Positions 1 to 10,144 of a stretch of DNA of 64,000 nt are shown here, in pieces. How positions within the stretch are numbered: the stretch's first letter is position 1; each line of letters begins with the position of its first letter. The position numbers and the translations under genes were made by a program. The notes under the pieces are model-generated. The model was not told the origin of the DNA. It worked only from the letters and a program-made list of their open reading frames with translations, and did not search any database. Origin of the DNA: Chrysopilus asiliformis (taxonomy: Eukaryota; Arthropoda; Insecta; Diptera; Rhagionidae); assembly GCA_964034945.1 (NCBI GenBank), contig OZ035961.1, positions 64,036,744-64,100,743 on the forward strand. The letters run 5' to 3'.

Positions 1-176
1 TCGTAAAACAATTTATTGTGAACAATTTATCGTAAAACAATTTATCGTAAGCACAATTTATCGTAAGACAATTTATCGTAAAACAATTTATCGTAAGAGA
101 ATTTATCGTAAAACAATTTTTCGTAAGACAATTTGTCGTAAAACAATTTATCGTAAGACAATTTATCGTAAACATT
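1..176. repeat. 15-bp minisatellite (ACAATTTATCGTAAG)
   Basis: About a dozen degenerate copies of a 15-bp unit with core AATTTATCGTAA run from the window edge to 176, so the array is truncated by the window. The same core in the opposite orientation (ACGATAAATTG) occurs four to five times at 6348-6420 and once at 17174-17186. In each place it adjoins a GGCACC/GGGCACCC motif, so I read it as the edge module of a repeat family. Confidence 0.85.
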
Positions 177-252
177 GGGCACCCGAATTAGTAAAAATAA
201 TATTCCTTACGACAAAATGGAGTTACCAAACCTTAAAAAAATTACTATATTA

Positions 253-255
<3 letters not shown>

Positions 256-302
<47 letters not shown>
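256..302. repeat. (AT)n microsatellite
   Basis: An uninterrupted AT dinucleotide tract of roughly 45 bp. It lies between the minisatellite flank and the minus-strand ORF fragment. Confidence 0.95.
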
Positions 303-304
<2 letters not shown>

Positions 305-592
305 TTGCCCACAAGATATATGAAATGTGCAAAGTTGTAATTTTTGTTGCTCCAATCAAAGCTACTCCACGCTCTGCTATATCATACACCACAAATAAAT
401 TTTTAATCATTGCCTTCGCAGCGATGTAGTTCTCGTCTTCCTCCCATGTTGCTGGATCGGCAGTCAAAAAATTGTTCCTTATACCAGTGATTTCTTGATT
501 TAATATTTTATCAAAGAAAAAGTATGTGTTATTACTAACAAAATCTGATGACTCGATATAATATAATACTGTTCCAACGCACCAGGAGCAAC
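300..592 (-). pseudogene. Unclassified transposon-type ORF fragment
   Basis: Reading the minus strand from about 592 to a stop at 300-302 gives an open stretch of about 97 residues with no ATG near its start, so it is an internal or last-exon fragment. It contains a TWEEDENY segment followed by a helix-like stretch ending VYDIAERGVALI. I recall similar AERG-type segments from uncharacterised insect repeat-encoded proteins, but cannot name the superfamily. No catalytic motif is visible. Confidence 0.4.
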
Positions 593-748
593 AAAAACAG
601 TATATCCTGCATGCGATGGAACAGCATTATAAACAAATATCAATGCAAAGCTATTCGAAAGCAAAATTCATTGAATATTTAACAAAAAATTATGAACAAT
701 TTCAAGAAAAAAATTTAAAAAAAAAATCCATTAAATTTTGTATTTTAA

Positions 749-967
749 CCCTTAATTGATGAGGTGGGTCCAGTGGACCCACATTGACTTTTCTCTCTTT
801 GCTATTTCTCATGTTTTCAGCACAGTGACTCTGAAATCTTCAGTATTTTGATACAGTATGGTGTTGTGTGCCGAGTTAAAAGCACGGATTTGGTATGTGA
901 TTAGAACAAGTCCATTGGAAACCACCTCATCATTTACGCATATGATTTTCACCTCATAAATTAAGGG
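749..967. mobile_element. piggyBac-type MITE
   Basis: A 219-bp element with an 18-bp terminal inverted repeat: left end CCCTTAATTGATGAGGTG, right end its complement with one mismatch. It is flanked on both sides by TTAA (745-748 and 968-971), the piggyBac signature target. It has no coding capacity. Near its left end is a palindromic GTGGGTCC-AGT-GGACCCAC, a likely subterminal protein-binding hairpin (inference). Confidence 0.85.
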
Positions 968-1114
968 TTAAAATGTTTTATAACAAATAAGAATATCGGA
1001 AAAACTTAAAAAAAAATTCTACTTTTGAAAAATCTGACCAGTACAAAATCCGTTTCAGACAAAAAATTTAGGATGTCCATAAATCTGTGTTTGTCGGTCT
1101 GTATGTATGTCGTA

Positions 1115-2399
1115 ACTACCGGCATATATTCGGACCCCTTTTTGCTGCGCAGGCTTTATGTAAATTCCTAGTTTAAATTAAAAGTTACAATATTTTCGAG
1201 ATTAAAATCAATTAAAGTGTCCATTTCTCTATCAGTTAAGGTATTTTGTTAATTAATTAACTAATAATTAATATGTAATTAAGAGGTTTTAAAAAAATCA
1301 AATTTAGAAATGACGCCGGCTCAAGACGAACTTCAAAAACTCTGGGACAAAGGTCATCGAACTCGAAAGGAATTAATGAAATTAACTACTCACTCAAGGA
1401 CAACAATTAGCAGAATTTTGAAGAATCTACGATCAGGGATGACCTCAAAAGAAATGAAAAATGTCGGACGCCAACGAATTTTTAAGACGGGAGACCGTCA
1501 AAGGTTGATTTCATTGGCCCGTCACCGGGACACCGACTCCTCTTGTGACTTGTCACTGGAGATGGCGAAGAGAGGAAGTCCTGCTGCTTCTCCTAGGACA
1601 ATCCGGAAGTATTTGAACGAAGCTGGCTACTACTGTCTCCTGCCAAAGAAAGTCCCGGACTTGAGGAAGCATCACAAGGTCAACAGGGTGAAATGGTGTA
1701 AAAGGCACTTAAACACTCGCTGGTCACGATGGATTTTCACTGATGAGAGTCGATTTGAGCTCTTCCGACTTAAAAAAGGTCGATGGGCCGACTTAAAAAA
1801 GGTCGAGTTTATTGCCCAAAGTTTGGACCCACCATCATGGTCTGGGGAGCCATCAGCAGTCGAGGAAAATCAAATCTCGTTATTGTCCGGGGGACAATTG
1901 ACTCCATAAAGTATCAGGAGATACTCGAGGAAGCTCGAGGGAGCTTGAATGACCTTTACCCCAGGGGATTCGTGTTCCAGCAAGATGGGGCATCTCCTCA
2001 CACTTCCAAGTCCACCAAAGCTTGGTTTGCAAGAAGGAAATGGAATGTCACCGATTGGCCAGCCAACTCACCTGACCTCAACCCGATTGAAAATGTGTGG
2101 GGGCTTATGAAGAATGAAGTTGAGAAGAAAAAACCAAAAAACTCAGATGATCTTGAGGTAATAATCAGAGAAGTTTGGGACAATTTACCACTGGATTACT
2201 GCAAGTCTCTTTTGAACAGCATGCCCCGAAGGATTGAAGAGTGTATTAAGGTCAAAGGTGAAAAGACTAAATATTAATTTTGTTACCACTTAACCACAAA
2301 TGCCTATTGATTAATTTGATAATAAAATGAGTTTAATTAATTAACCCTCTCTTGTGTAATTCTTAATTTAAAAAAGGGGTCCGAATATATGCCGGTAGT
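1115..2399 (+). mobile_element. Tc1-type (DD34E) transposon, degenerate
   Basis: A 1285-bp element flanked by TA (1113-1114 and 2400-2401). It has perfect inverted termini of at least 24 bp beginning ACTACCGGCATATATTCGG. Length, TA target and a single transposase gene fit Tc1/mariner. The termini are well preserved although the transposase is frameshifted, so the copy could still be moved by an active relative (inference). Confidence 0.95.
1310..2277 (+). pseudogene. Tc1 transposase, frameshifted
   Basis: Starts at ATG 1310. The first ~110 residues hold helix-turn-helix segments for TIR binding. The catalytic domain follows: first Asp in FTDESRFEL, second Asp in FQQDGASPHTS, Glu in NPIENVW. 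There are 34 residues between the second Asp and the Glu, i.e. the classic DD34E spacing. The frame breaks near 1770-1800, where a 23-bp segment containing CGACTTAAAAAAGGTCGA is tandemly duplicated. 23 is not a multiple of three, so the C-terminal half continues in another frame to 2277. Cut-and-paste transposase, now inactive. Confidence 0.93.
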
Positions 2400-2509
2400 T
2401 ATAACTTTAGATCGGCTTAATTTTTTTTTTAAATGGTGATATATTTGAAAGTTTTTCTTTTAAATGAATTTCTAATTAATTTTAATCTCCAAAAACTTTT
2501 GCGTTAATA

Positions 2510-2791
2510 TAGGTATCCCCCGAGTTACGCGGAAAAAATTGTGGCAGTCCTCGAGTTACGCGGTACGATTTTGGAGCAATTTTTATTATTTAATTATTTA
2601 AAAATTTATTTAAAAATTAAAAATTTATTATTTAATTAATTATTTAAAAAGAAAATATTGTAATTATAGATGAATGTTATTTATATAAAAAAGATAATAG
2701 GTATGTATTGTTTTGCACTAATCCTGAGTCTCAAGTTACGCGGTTTCGAGTTACGCGGAACCAATTAACCGCGTAACTCGAGGGATACCTG
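2510..2791. mobile_element. pogo-like MITE (GAGTTACGCGG family)
   Basis: A 282-bp element flanked by TA, with termini reading AGGTATCCC(C/T)CGAGTTACGCGG in opposite orientations. The right end closes in CCTG-TA, as in pogo/Tigger elements; the left CAG start has decayed to TAG. The motif GAGTTACGCGG recurs internally (five copies in all), making a subterminal repeat cluster. The centre is extremely AT-rich. No ORF. Confidence 0.7.
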
Positions 2792-2799
2792 TATTATGT

Positions 2800-3570
2800 A
2801 CATATAACATAAAAACCAATCGAAAATCAGTAAAATATACACATTTTTCTTGTATTCGATTTTTTTGAATTTTTTTTTTAAATCAACAACGCATTTACCC
2901 CCAAAATTTATTTAGCGAATTTGTGTGGTATAATGGTAGGTATTTACAGAAAAAAATTCAAAAGAAAAAAAAATGTCGTTCTCGAGATATTTTAAATTTT
3001 GTCACTAAATTGAATTTTACAATATGACGGTGAGGGGTGGGAGTCAGCAAATATATTTTTGTGAAAAGGAAATTTAATTACCTTTCCAAAATGTTCAATA
3101 TCATCTCAATCGGTGAAGCCGTTCAAAAGTTACAAATTTTTAAAGTTTTTGTGATGTCGAATTTTCGCTAATTTTTACCCCCTCCCCTTCGCCTGCCGGA
3201 CGTTATTCCGTCAAACAAAAAAATACGGGTCGATTTTTTTTAGGTCCCTAACTACATCCGAATGAAAAAAGTTAAACAGAAGTGATTTCCAAGCTCCATA
3301 CAAGTCGAGTTTGAGTTGGTGTGGAAATCAGCATCCGAAATTTTTTTTTCTAATAAAACCCCCATTTCTCCAAAACTATAATTCCGATATCAAATTAATA
3401 TATACGCCATTTTAAAGATTATGTCCTTAGCTTTTGTTTGTAGTACTCACCACGTCGATTGGTTAAATAGCTTTCGAAAAATTCGAGCTAATACAAATAA
3501 ATTTTCTGATAATTAAAAAAAAAAATTTCAATGTAATGTTGTGAATTGATATAAAAACAAATTGTGGAAA
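2800..3570. other. Unassigned AT-rich stretch
   Basis: No ORF or TIR recognised. The style (fragments such as 'cggtgaagccgttcaaaagttacaaattt' recurring in many repeats) suggests degenerate transposon 3' sequence, but I cannot assign it. Confidence 0.5.
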
Positions 3571-3888
3571 GTTTCAGCTCGATCGGAGGTCATCTTCAGT
3601 TTCCGCTTTTCGTTTGAAAATTTGGTATAACAGTGTGTATGCGCTAAGTGAATTTCGATGTATTTTCGCTAATCACTTTTGCTGTGTCGCCGTGTGTAGG
3701 CATTTGTAATTCGAAATCCTTTTTGGGTTTTTTTTTCTGTTATTTGTTAACTAATTCAAGCTTTTTTTGGAAATCCTCCTTGGTTTTGGTGAAAGTTGAA
3801 ATTTTTAGTTTAATGCCAGATTTTCAAAATTTCAAATGAAAAGCGGAAACTGAAAATGACCTCCGATCGAGCTGAAATTTTCCAAATT
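3571..3888. repeat. Inverted repeat next to the Penelope relic
   Basis: Arms at about 3571-3627 and 3833-3888 are close complements and share GCTCGATCGGAGGTCAT and TTTCCGCTTTTC. The spacer is about 205 bp. It lies just downstream of the minus-strand Penelope-like coding end. Penelope-like elements are known to carry terminal repeats in direct or inverted orientation, so this may be their terminal repeat (inference). Confidence 0.6.
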
Positions 3889-3945
3889 TTATTTTTACAT
3901 ATATTCACATCTTTTCCATACCCCCCGCTGTTCACATTGCCACAT

Positions 3946-4690
3946 TTATTTTTTTTTGTTCGAGCCGCGATCCACCCTAATGTGTAATGCTTCTGTTGTG
4001 AGTCGTTTGTTATAGTTTGTTTGAGTTGCCAGTATTTTCGTGTTTTCAAAGTCTGGTTTGTGTCTGTGTGTATTGCAATGTTCTACTAGTGCGGTGTGTG
4101 GGGTGTTCAAGATATCACCAATCCTTTTCAAATAATTTTTGTGGTTGTTAATTCGTTTTTCTAGGTATTGTTTGGTTTGGCCTACGTAACTCAGGTTGCA
4201 CTCTGCCCCTATGTTTGGATCGCCCAAGCACGGGATTTTATATATTACGTTTGACCGTTTTTGTTTAGGTGTAGGATCTTTTAAATTTGAATATAGACTT
4301 CGAACAGTGACTTTGTTACGATATGCTAAAATTGTGTTTTTTGTGTGTTGTTTTAATGTTTTTGCGATTTTTTCATAGGTTCCCCTGATGTACATTATGC
4401 TTCTGTACATTGGGCTGTCAATGGATGTCTCGATCTGAGTAGGTATGGGATCATTCTGTGTTTGATCATTATTATTTCTAGTTTTAAGTAATGAGTGTAT
4501 TATGTTTTGGGGATACATAGTTGTTTTTGGTTAGTATGGTTTTAGCTAATTTTATGTTTTTCTTGTGAAACCGGTCAGAGCTGATGGTTAGGATAGTGTT
4601 TATTAATTGTCTAGCGGTGTTTAGTTTCTGAGTATGGGGGTGGTGGGAAAGATAATTGAGGATACGGTTTGTAAATGTTTTAATTCAACA
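3946..4690 (-). pseudogene. Penelope-like element: RT 3' end and GIY-YIG endonuclease
   Basis: The longest open piece runs from 4518 to 3946 on the minus strand. It contains YKIPCLG, then CNLSYVGQT (the YIG part of GIY-YIG), LEKRINNHK with the expected Arg, a downstream HCNTHRHKPDF and TTEAL with the catalytic-type Glu. This order matches the C-terminal endonuclease of Penelope-like elements. Upstream, 4690-4519, a broken frame reads HPHTQKLNTARQ and DRFHKKNIKLAK, typical of the preceding linker. The RT itself is missing: the segment stops abruptly where the DD38E Tc1 element begins, suggesting that element inserted here or that the copy was truncated. Confidence 0.8.
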
Positions 4691-4790
4691 ATTTCTGAAA
4701 GAATGTACATAACTGAAGCTTATTCAACATTTTGAAATTATTATTCGATGAACATGATGAAAAAAATAAAAATGATCTAAAATATACAAT

Positions 4791-5822
4791 TTAAACGCAT
4801 TTTTCATCGAAGTGACCACCTTTTGCTCTAATGACAGCCGCACACAATTTCGGCATTCTTTCGACAAGTTTTTGTAATGCTTCAACTTTGATATTGTTCC
4901 ACGCTGACTGTAGACAGTTCCAGAGATCGGTTTGATTTTTTGGTCGAAGTTTTCTGACTTCTTGATCGAGTTCTTCCCAAAGCAATTCAATCGGGTTCAA
5001 ATCGGGTGATTGTGGGGGATGATCCAGTCTTTTCAGCACTCCTTCTTCTTCTTTTTTTCTCAAATAATTCATACAAAGTTTCGAAGTGTGTTTGGGATCA
5101 TTATCTTGTTGAAACGTAAACCCAGGACCAATCAAACGAACACCAGAAGGAATCGCTTGGCGTTGCAATATGTTGTGATATTGTTCTTTTCGCATGATTC
5201 CATCGACTTTGACCAATGAGCCCACGCCATTGTAAGCAAAACAACCCCATACCATGACTGAACCGCCACCATGTTTAACTGTAGGTACAATACAAGCTGA
5301 ATCGCAACGTTCATGTACTTTTCGGCGTACATACTGTCGACGTCTTGAACCAAATAGTTCAAACTTTGATTCGTCAGACCGGATGACAGATTTCCATTGA
5401 TTAAGAGTCCAATTTTTATATTTTTGCGCATATGCCAACCTTTTTTTACGAAGGTACGGCTTTCTGACTGCAACACGACCAAACAGACCTTTTTCTCTGA
5501 GTCGTCTTTGAACAGTTGACACCGAAATCGAACTGTCTTGACTTTGGTTAATTTCAGCTGCAATATCCGGCGCTGTGTTGAATCTGTTTCTCTTGCTGAG
5601 TATTCCGATTCTGTCGTCAGTGGCTTTTGATGTTTTTCTCGGCCTTCCAGAACCTTTCCGATTCGAATTCGATCTAGTTTCAGCTAAGCGCTTGCAAGTG
5701 AAAATGACTGTGCTCTTTGGAATCTGCATGAATTTGGAAATCTTCCCGAACGATTTGCCACTTTTTCTCAAAATGACTATTTGGGCCCGCTTTTCGAGTG
5801 ACACTTGTTTCTTTCTTGCCAT
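4791..5822 (-). CDS. Tc1-type transposase with DD38E spacing (uninterrupted)
   Basis: A 343-residue reading frame from ATG 5822 to 4791 with no internal stop. The N-terminus (MARKKQVSLEKRAQIVILR) opens a paired helix-turn-helix, followed by a GRPRKT basic linker resembling the GRPR motif. Catalytic residues: Asp in IRSDESKFELFG, Asp in FQQDNDPKHTS, Glu in LNPIELLW. I count 38 residues between the second Asp and the Glu, the spacing described for the Intruder (DD38E) branch of Tc1-like elements rather than the usual 34. The length is normal for the family. I could not define the TIRs: weak similarity exists between 4720-4740 and 5853-5870. This is the best candidate in the window for an encoded, possibly functional transposase. 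Confidence 0.9.
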   Translation of the reverse strand: MARKKQVSLEKRAQIVILRKSGKSFGKISKFMQIPKSTVIFTCKRLAETRSNSNRKGSGRPRKTSKATDDRIGILSKRNRFNTAPDIAAEINQSQDSSISVSTVQRRLREKGLFGRVAVRKPYLRKKRLAYAQKYKNWTLNQWKSVIRSDESKFELFGSRRRQYVRRKVHERCDSACIVPTVKHGGGSVMVWGCFAYNGVGSLVKVDGIMRKEQYHNILQRQAIPSGVRLIGPGFTFQQDNDPKHTSKLCMNYLRKKEEEGVLKRLDHPPQSPDLNPIELLWEELDQEVRKLRPKNQTDLWNCLQSAWNNIKVEALQKLVERMPKLCAAVIRAKGGHFDEKCV

Positions 5823-5829
5823 AATTAAT

Positions 5830-6236
5830 ATATTACACTTACGAAAGCTGCTTTAAAAAATATTGAATCAACCTTTTTTTTGTAATTTTATTATATTCTT
5901 AAGAGTGACAAATTTACCTTTATTTCCGTATTTTTAGTTATTAAACGCTTATTACACATGAACGGTCATACTCGTGATAATAACAAGGAATCAAATAATG
6001 AAAAATTGTCGTTGGCGATTGTTGACAGTACATAAACAATGATGCGTGATCGGGTGCGCTCGGCCGACTTGGCCGCGTTTCCTCGAGCCGAGGCGATTGC
6101 AGCCGAGAAAAGTCGATAATAGTCGAATATCGATCAATTCAAAATTGAAAATGTCTATTCTGTTATCATTCACCTTGAATGTATATAAAAAAACCTTAAC
6201 TTGCACATACAATGGGAGTGAAAAATCGAAAAATTG
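5830..6236. other. Unassigned interval
   Basis: No gene recognised. It includes the undefined right flank of the DD38E element and a GC-rich patch (6050-6110) unlike its surroundings. Short ORFs here overlap low-complexity sequence and are not supported. Confidence 0.5.
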
Positions 6237-6425
6237 TATATATATATATATATATATATATCCCCACTCTCCCACCCCTCTTTCCTCTCCCCTCACCCCT
6301 CCCCTATCCACTACACTTCCCTAACATCCCACGATAATCTTCATTACGATAAATTGTTCTTACGATAAATTGTCTTACGATAAATTGTTCTTACGATAAA
6401 TTGTTCACGATAAATTGACCGGCAC
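6237..6425. repeat. AT microsatellite, polypyrimidine tract and ACGATAAATTG array
   Basis: In order: (TA)n at 6237-6262, a C/T-only-like tract at 6262-6320, then four to five copies of ACGATAAATTG separated by TTCTT or TCTT, ending GACCGGCACC. The same order (TATATA, pyrimidine tract, GATAAATTGACTGGCACC) is seen at 17020-17195. A pyrimidine tract after the same TATATA module also occurs at 55110-55310. It is a recurrent module of a Helitron-like repeat family. Confidence 0.7.
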
Positions 6426-6785
6426 CTTTATAAGACTGTTCTTGGATTTCCGAAACAAGTTTTCAAACGGTAGTTTTTCGGCTTTGTGAAAATTGTGTCT
6501 AACATTTTCAGATTTCCACCCTACTAAGCTATAGATTTACTACCGTTTCATGATTTCCATTAATGATTGCGATTATTTGGAATTATAGTTTTACTTAAAA
6601 AAAACCATCATTATTCTATGAGAAGTATGTATTAGAAAAGTAAAAATAATTCTTGCAATAAATTATCCCGCTACAACCTTAGGGCAAAAGTGCTGAATTC
6701 GTTTTATTACGACAGACATTAAAATCAATCTATGGAAAATACAATTCACATAAGCTAAGTTCAAAAAACATGTCGCTTTTTTTGG
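6426..6785. other. No feature seen
   Basis: AT-rich sequence without ORF, TIR or repeat that I can recognise. Confidence 0.5.
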
Positions 6786-6789
6786 GAGA

Positions 6790-6985
6790 TTGTCATTTAT
6801 TTATCTGGTTTAGTGACATTTGGCCGAACGACATTTCGCAAAGTGATGTTCATCAAAGTTCCTTTGGCAAAAAGGACATTTCGAAAATGGGTTGTTTGAC
6901 AAAATGGACATTTAACAATAATTTTTTTTGTCAAAAGTGGACACTTGACAAAACGACATTTTACGACATTTCGCAAATGAGCATA
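6790..6985. repeat. Degenerate GACATTT / TTTGACAAAA subterminal repeats
   Basis: Six or more imperfect copies of a motif such as TTTGACAAAATGGACATTT occur in 200 bp. Because the block lies just beyond the 3' end of the MULE transposase relic, it may be the subterminal repeat region of that element (inference). Confidence 0.55.
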
Positions 6986-7071
6986 AAAACTACTCTAAAT
7001 GCCAAATATCTTTTCGTAAAAGGAATATTCTATATTAAATAAAACAAAAAATTCAATTTCAACATCAATAA

Positions 7072-7490
7072 TTATGGGATCCTGTCATGCCAAGTTTCCA
7101 CAAAATTTTGTGCCAAAAGTGTTCGCATTCGTAACGAAAATGCTTCATATATTCCATATTTTTCCTGAAGGCCTAAGCTTTGTATTCTTCGGTAAATAAT
7201 TTGTCCCAAATGAAAATTACAACCTTTACACATAATATCTGGGAAAAAACTTTTGACTGCGTTAACTGCAGCCTTCTCAAAATCCCTAATTGAAAATTTC
7301 GGCTTGAGTGTTACATTATTTTCTGCTGCAACATCAAACAACTGAAACATGTGTTCATAAATTTCTTGACTCTTTCCTGAACATATTGCAAAAGCAAAAG
7401 AAGCCACTAATATTCGCATAGATATTATAAAGTTGTTTGAAAATTGTAAGTACGACTTTAAAACTCCCATCCATCATCTATTATTGTGTA
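7072..7490 (-). pseudogene. MULE (Mutator-like) transposase fragment
   Basis: The minus strand encodes a MULE-type catalytic core. A DGSFKVV segment (first Asp) is read just upstream in one frame. After a frameshift the main frame continues KSQEIYEHMFQLF, then IRDFEKAAVNAVKSFFPD (second Asp region), then KGCNFHLGQ, the Cys-x2-His pair typical of MULE transposases, then GLQEKYG. The third acidic residue and both ends are absent. Flanks are unrelated repeats, so this is a short relic of an element whose own TIRs are not identified. Confidence 0.8.
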
Positions 7491-7499
7491 CAACTCAAA

Positions 7500-7735
7500 A
7501 TCTTTTAAATCTACTGTCGAAATTAATAGGACACGATGATTGTTAAAGATTGTATCTTTAATCACGAAGTCAGTGTTTTGTTCGTTTATTTAAAAAAATC
7601 CATTTGTCTAGGAGAGGGGGAAATGAGTAGCCCGATTGAAATTGAATGTAAGGAATGGTTATGTGAAATCATATTCTAAACAGATTTTACCTTCATAAAT
7701 TTTTGAACTCAATTTTGCCCATTCAAGAACTTAGC
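7500..7735. other. No feature seen
   Basis: Nothing recognisable beyond the start of the sequence that is repeated, inverted, at 9012-9074. Confidence 0.4.
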
Positions 7736-7902
7736 CTAGCCATTTGCAAGAAACGTAACTACACAAAATTTCAAGTCTCTAGCTCAATCTCTTCGAAAGT
7801 TATGGTGTTCACGGACTGACAGAGGGCCTTGCGGTGGAAAATGAACAGCTTATCAGACAATGACCAGGTCCTCCCAGGGGAGGGAAGACAGAAACGCTAT
7901 AT

Positions 7903-8440
7903 TTAGACGGATTTGTTATGTCCTGCAATATCTGAAATTCTAGTTGGGTTGTTTACGATTTGCGTCAACAAGTTTGATTCGGCGAAGAGTTCCGAGTGCA
8001 AACCTACAGGATCGGGATAAAAAGAAAGCCACTTATCATTATGGACATTCAAATCACCCGCAACAACAATTTCAGCGTCAGGATTTGATGCAGTAATTGC
8101 ATCGATGGAGTCAGACAATTTGTCCAAATCATAATTATGGCTTCGATAAATGAAACAGAGGTAGATGTGCTTGCGCATATGGAGCTTTCGCCATATGAAA
8201 TTAAATTCTGGATTAGCGCATTTTCCTAAATTAGGATGAACTGATTAAGGCACATAATAGCGAATATAAATTACAATACCCCTTTCACGAAAAAATACTG
8301 GATGATACCCGTTCACCTGAAATTGACCTAGATCGCAGTCACGATCAACTTCATCAAAGCCAGTACCTCTTATTTTTTTTGGGTTAAGTGGATGTAAACA
8401 GTAAAATTGTTTCCCTAATTCCGCGAACATTGCAAAAATT
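7903..8440 (-). pseudogene. Non-LTR retrotransposon endonuclease fragment
   Basis: Two minus-strand pieces (8430-8245 and 8178-7903) form the N-terminal half of an APE-type endonuclease: a GIVIYIRY strand, then CFIYRSHN, and VVAGDLNVHNDKW with the catalytic Asp-Leu-Asn. A frame break lies between the pieces and everything after about residue 150 is lost. This fits the CR1/Jockey group. No RT is present. Confidence 0.75.
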
Positions 8441-9010
8441 GAATTTAGAATTTTGACTTACCCACATCGATCCAACAAAGAACACAAAACGACAACACGG
8501 ACACAAATAATAGCCAAGTGGAGCCTACGAGGATATAAAAGAGCCGAAAACGGTTAACGGTTGCTCGGTACAAAAGCCTTAAGCAGCCAGATGTGAACCG
8601 CTACAGCACCATGCACCCCGCAGAAACTCCACCCGACGGGGAAAGGTGTTATAAAAGGGCCTTAAAAAGCCCTTTGCTTTCACTTTACACTAAATTGACT
8701 TTCGACACACGCGGCAGACGATTGGATTTTTTTGGCAGACCATGAAAACAGACGAAATTTGTCTTATCGAGGTTTAAAAAAAGAAAAATTGCAGTATATT
8801 AGAGAAAATCTTTTTTTCCTAATGAGTTTCCTAATGACTTCTATGAGTTCTAGAGATTATACTCTATATGATATATCATATAGGGGTATATTAGATTTAG
8901 CATAACCTTTGTTACGTACGAACCAATCGTGGGATACTACACCAGGAGTGTTGGGGATGACAAAAGATTTTGATTTCCGCATGTCCGTCCGTCTGTCTGT
9001 CTGTATGTAC
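8441..9010. other. Unassigned, with possible 5' leader of the non-LTR relic
   Basis: 8441-8720 is less AT-rich than its neighbours and lies upstream (minus strand) of the endonuclease fragment, so it may be its 5' leader. 8720-9010 has no recognisable feature. Confidence 0.35.
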
Positions 9011-9072
9011 TTCCGTGAACACCATAACTTTGGAAAGGATTGAGCTAGACTTGAAATTTTGTGTGTAACTTA

Positions 9073-9199
9073 GGCCCGTTTGCGCGTATTATTCTTTAAA
9101 AATTAAGTTATTGTTAGCCTACTTAAACCGTAGAAATTCTTCGACTTAAATTTTTTAAGTTGTACATAAGTTGCTAAGTTTTGTTGGTGCAAACGGCAC
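9073..9199. mobile_element. Short PIF/Harbinger-type MITE
   Basis: A 127-bp segment whose ends are imperfect inverted copies around CCGTTTGC, flanked by TTA on each side (9070-9072, 9200-9202). A 3-bp TTA target is characteristic of PIF/Harbinger. The short, imperfect TIR keeps confidence moderate. Confidence 0.45.
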
Positions 9200-9751
9200 T
9201 TAGTAGCATTCTGAAAAACATGATTTGTAAAATTTTCTAATATTTGTCATTGTTAATTGAACTGTATAACAGGAAAATTATATTCCAAATTGTTCCAAAT
9301 ATTTCTAATAAATTATAACGAAATTGGAATTTATACTGTTTTTAATTGACATAAAAGAGTGAACCGCATTAACACCTGGAATATCATATAACTGTGTCGT
9401 TCCTGATGAAAACCAAGTTTCCTAAATCGCTATGACTTGGATATTCAAGGTAAATGAGACAAGCGCCTTTTTGAATTTCATTTTTTTTTTAATAAATCTA
9501 AACTTCATGACAATTTGATCAAATTATCAAGATAAAACCTTTGGCTTTCATAATTTCCCTCTAATGAATGCCAGTCTTTATTCAAAAAAACTGATTAGTT
9601 GGAGGCGATAGATAACAAAATTGTAAAAGGTGGGTAATTGTGGCGGGAATAATTGACAAAATGTCGGTCTCGCCAGCACAGTCCAATCGGTAATATGTGT
9701 CGGAAAGAACGATGCACGATTTTGCCCCTAAACTAACTTCTGAAATAGTGA

Positions 9752-9903
9752 AGTTTTCACTTTGGTTAAGGCTTTTTAGAAAGGGCACAGTCTCTAGTTT
9801 CATCCATATATGGCTTCAAGAGCCACCGAATTGCAGGGGGATGGTGAGGAATGAAACTAGAGACGGTGCTCTTTCCAAAAAGTCTTCAACCAAAGTGAAA
9901 ACT
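9752..9903. repeat. Imperfect 55-bp inverted repeat (hairpin)
   Basis: Arms 9752-9806 and 9848-9903 pair over about 55 nt with a few mismatches, sharing GTCTCTAGTTTCAT and TTTTCACTTTGGTT. The loop is 41 nt. It could be a small MITE or a hairpin transcript source. The overlapping ORFs are not supported. Confidence 0.7.
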
Positions 9904-10144
9904 ACATGGGTTCAAAAGTTAGCCCAGGGGCACGGAAACGCTATTTCTTGAATGATTCTTTTAGTTGGCCTTAAGATCTTAGCATATGCATGCCTGAAAT
10001 GTGGAAAACTAATTGGTGTGGCTTAAGGACTTAAGGAGAGTTATGTAGTGTTTGCATTCACGGACATTATTTTACAGGACGAAAGTGAACAAAATGCTAA
10101 AGAAAGGAAACACGGATCTATTACTTCGTATAAATATATTAAAC

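Larger units (their letters stand above)
7740..9074. repeat. Flanking inverted repeat around a non-LTR relic
   Basis: 7758-7820 and 9012-9074 are inverted copies sharing CAAAATTTCAAGTCT and AAAGTTATGGTGTTCACGGA. The right copy is preceded by GTCTGTCTGTCTGTATG. Either this is one long-TIR element into which the endonuclease fragment inserted, or two unrelated copies of a dispersed repeat lying in opposite directions. Confidence 0.55.

Noticed and set aside
4680..5990. TIR boundaries for the DD38E element
   Set aside because: Only a weak ~15-bp inverted similarity was found; not enough to define ends.
6046..6324. ORFs on both strands around 6.0-6.3 kb
   Set aside because: They translate a TATA repeat and a pyrimidine tract; low complexity only.
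8590..8720. Possible LTR or promoter (two TATAAAAG-like motifs)
   Set aside because: No matching second LTR, primer-binding site or polyprotein nearby.
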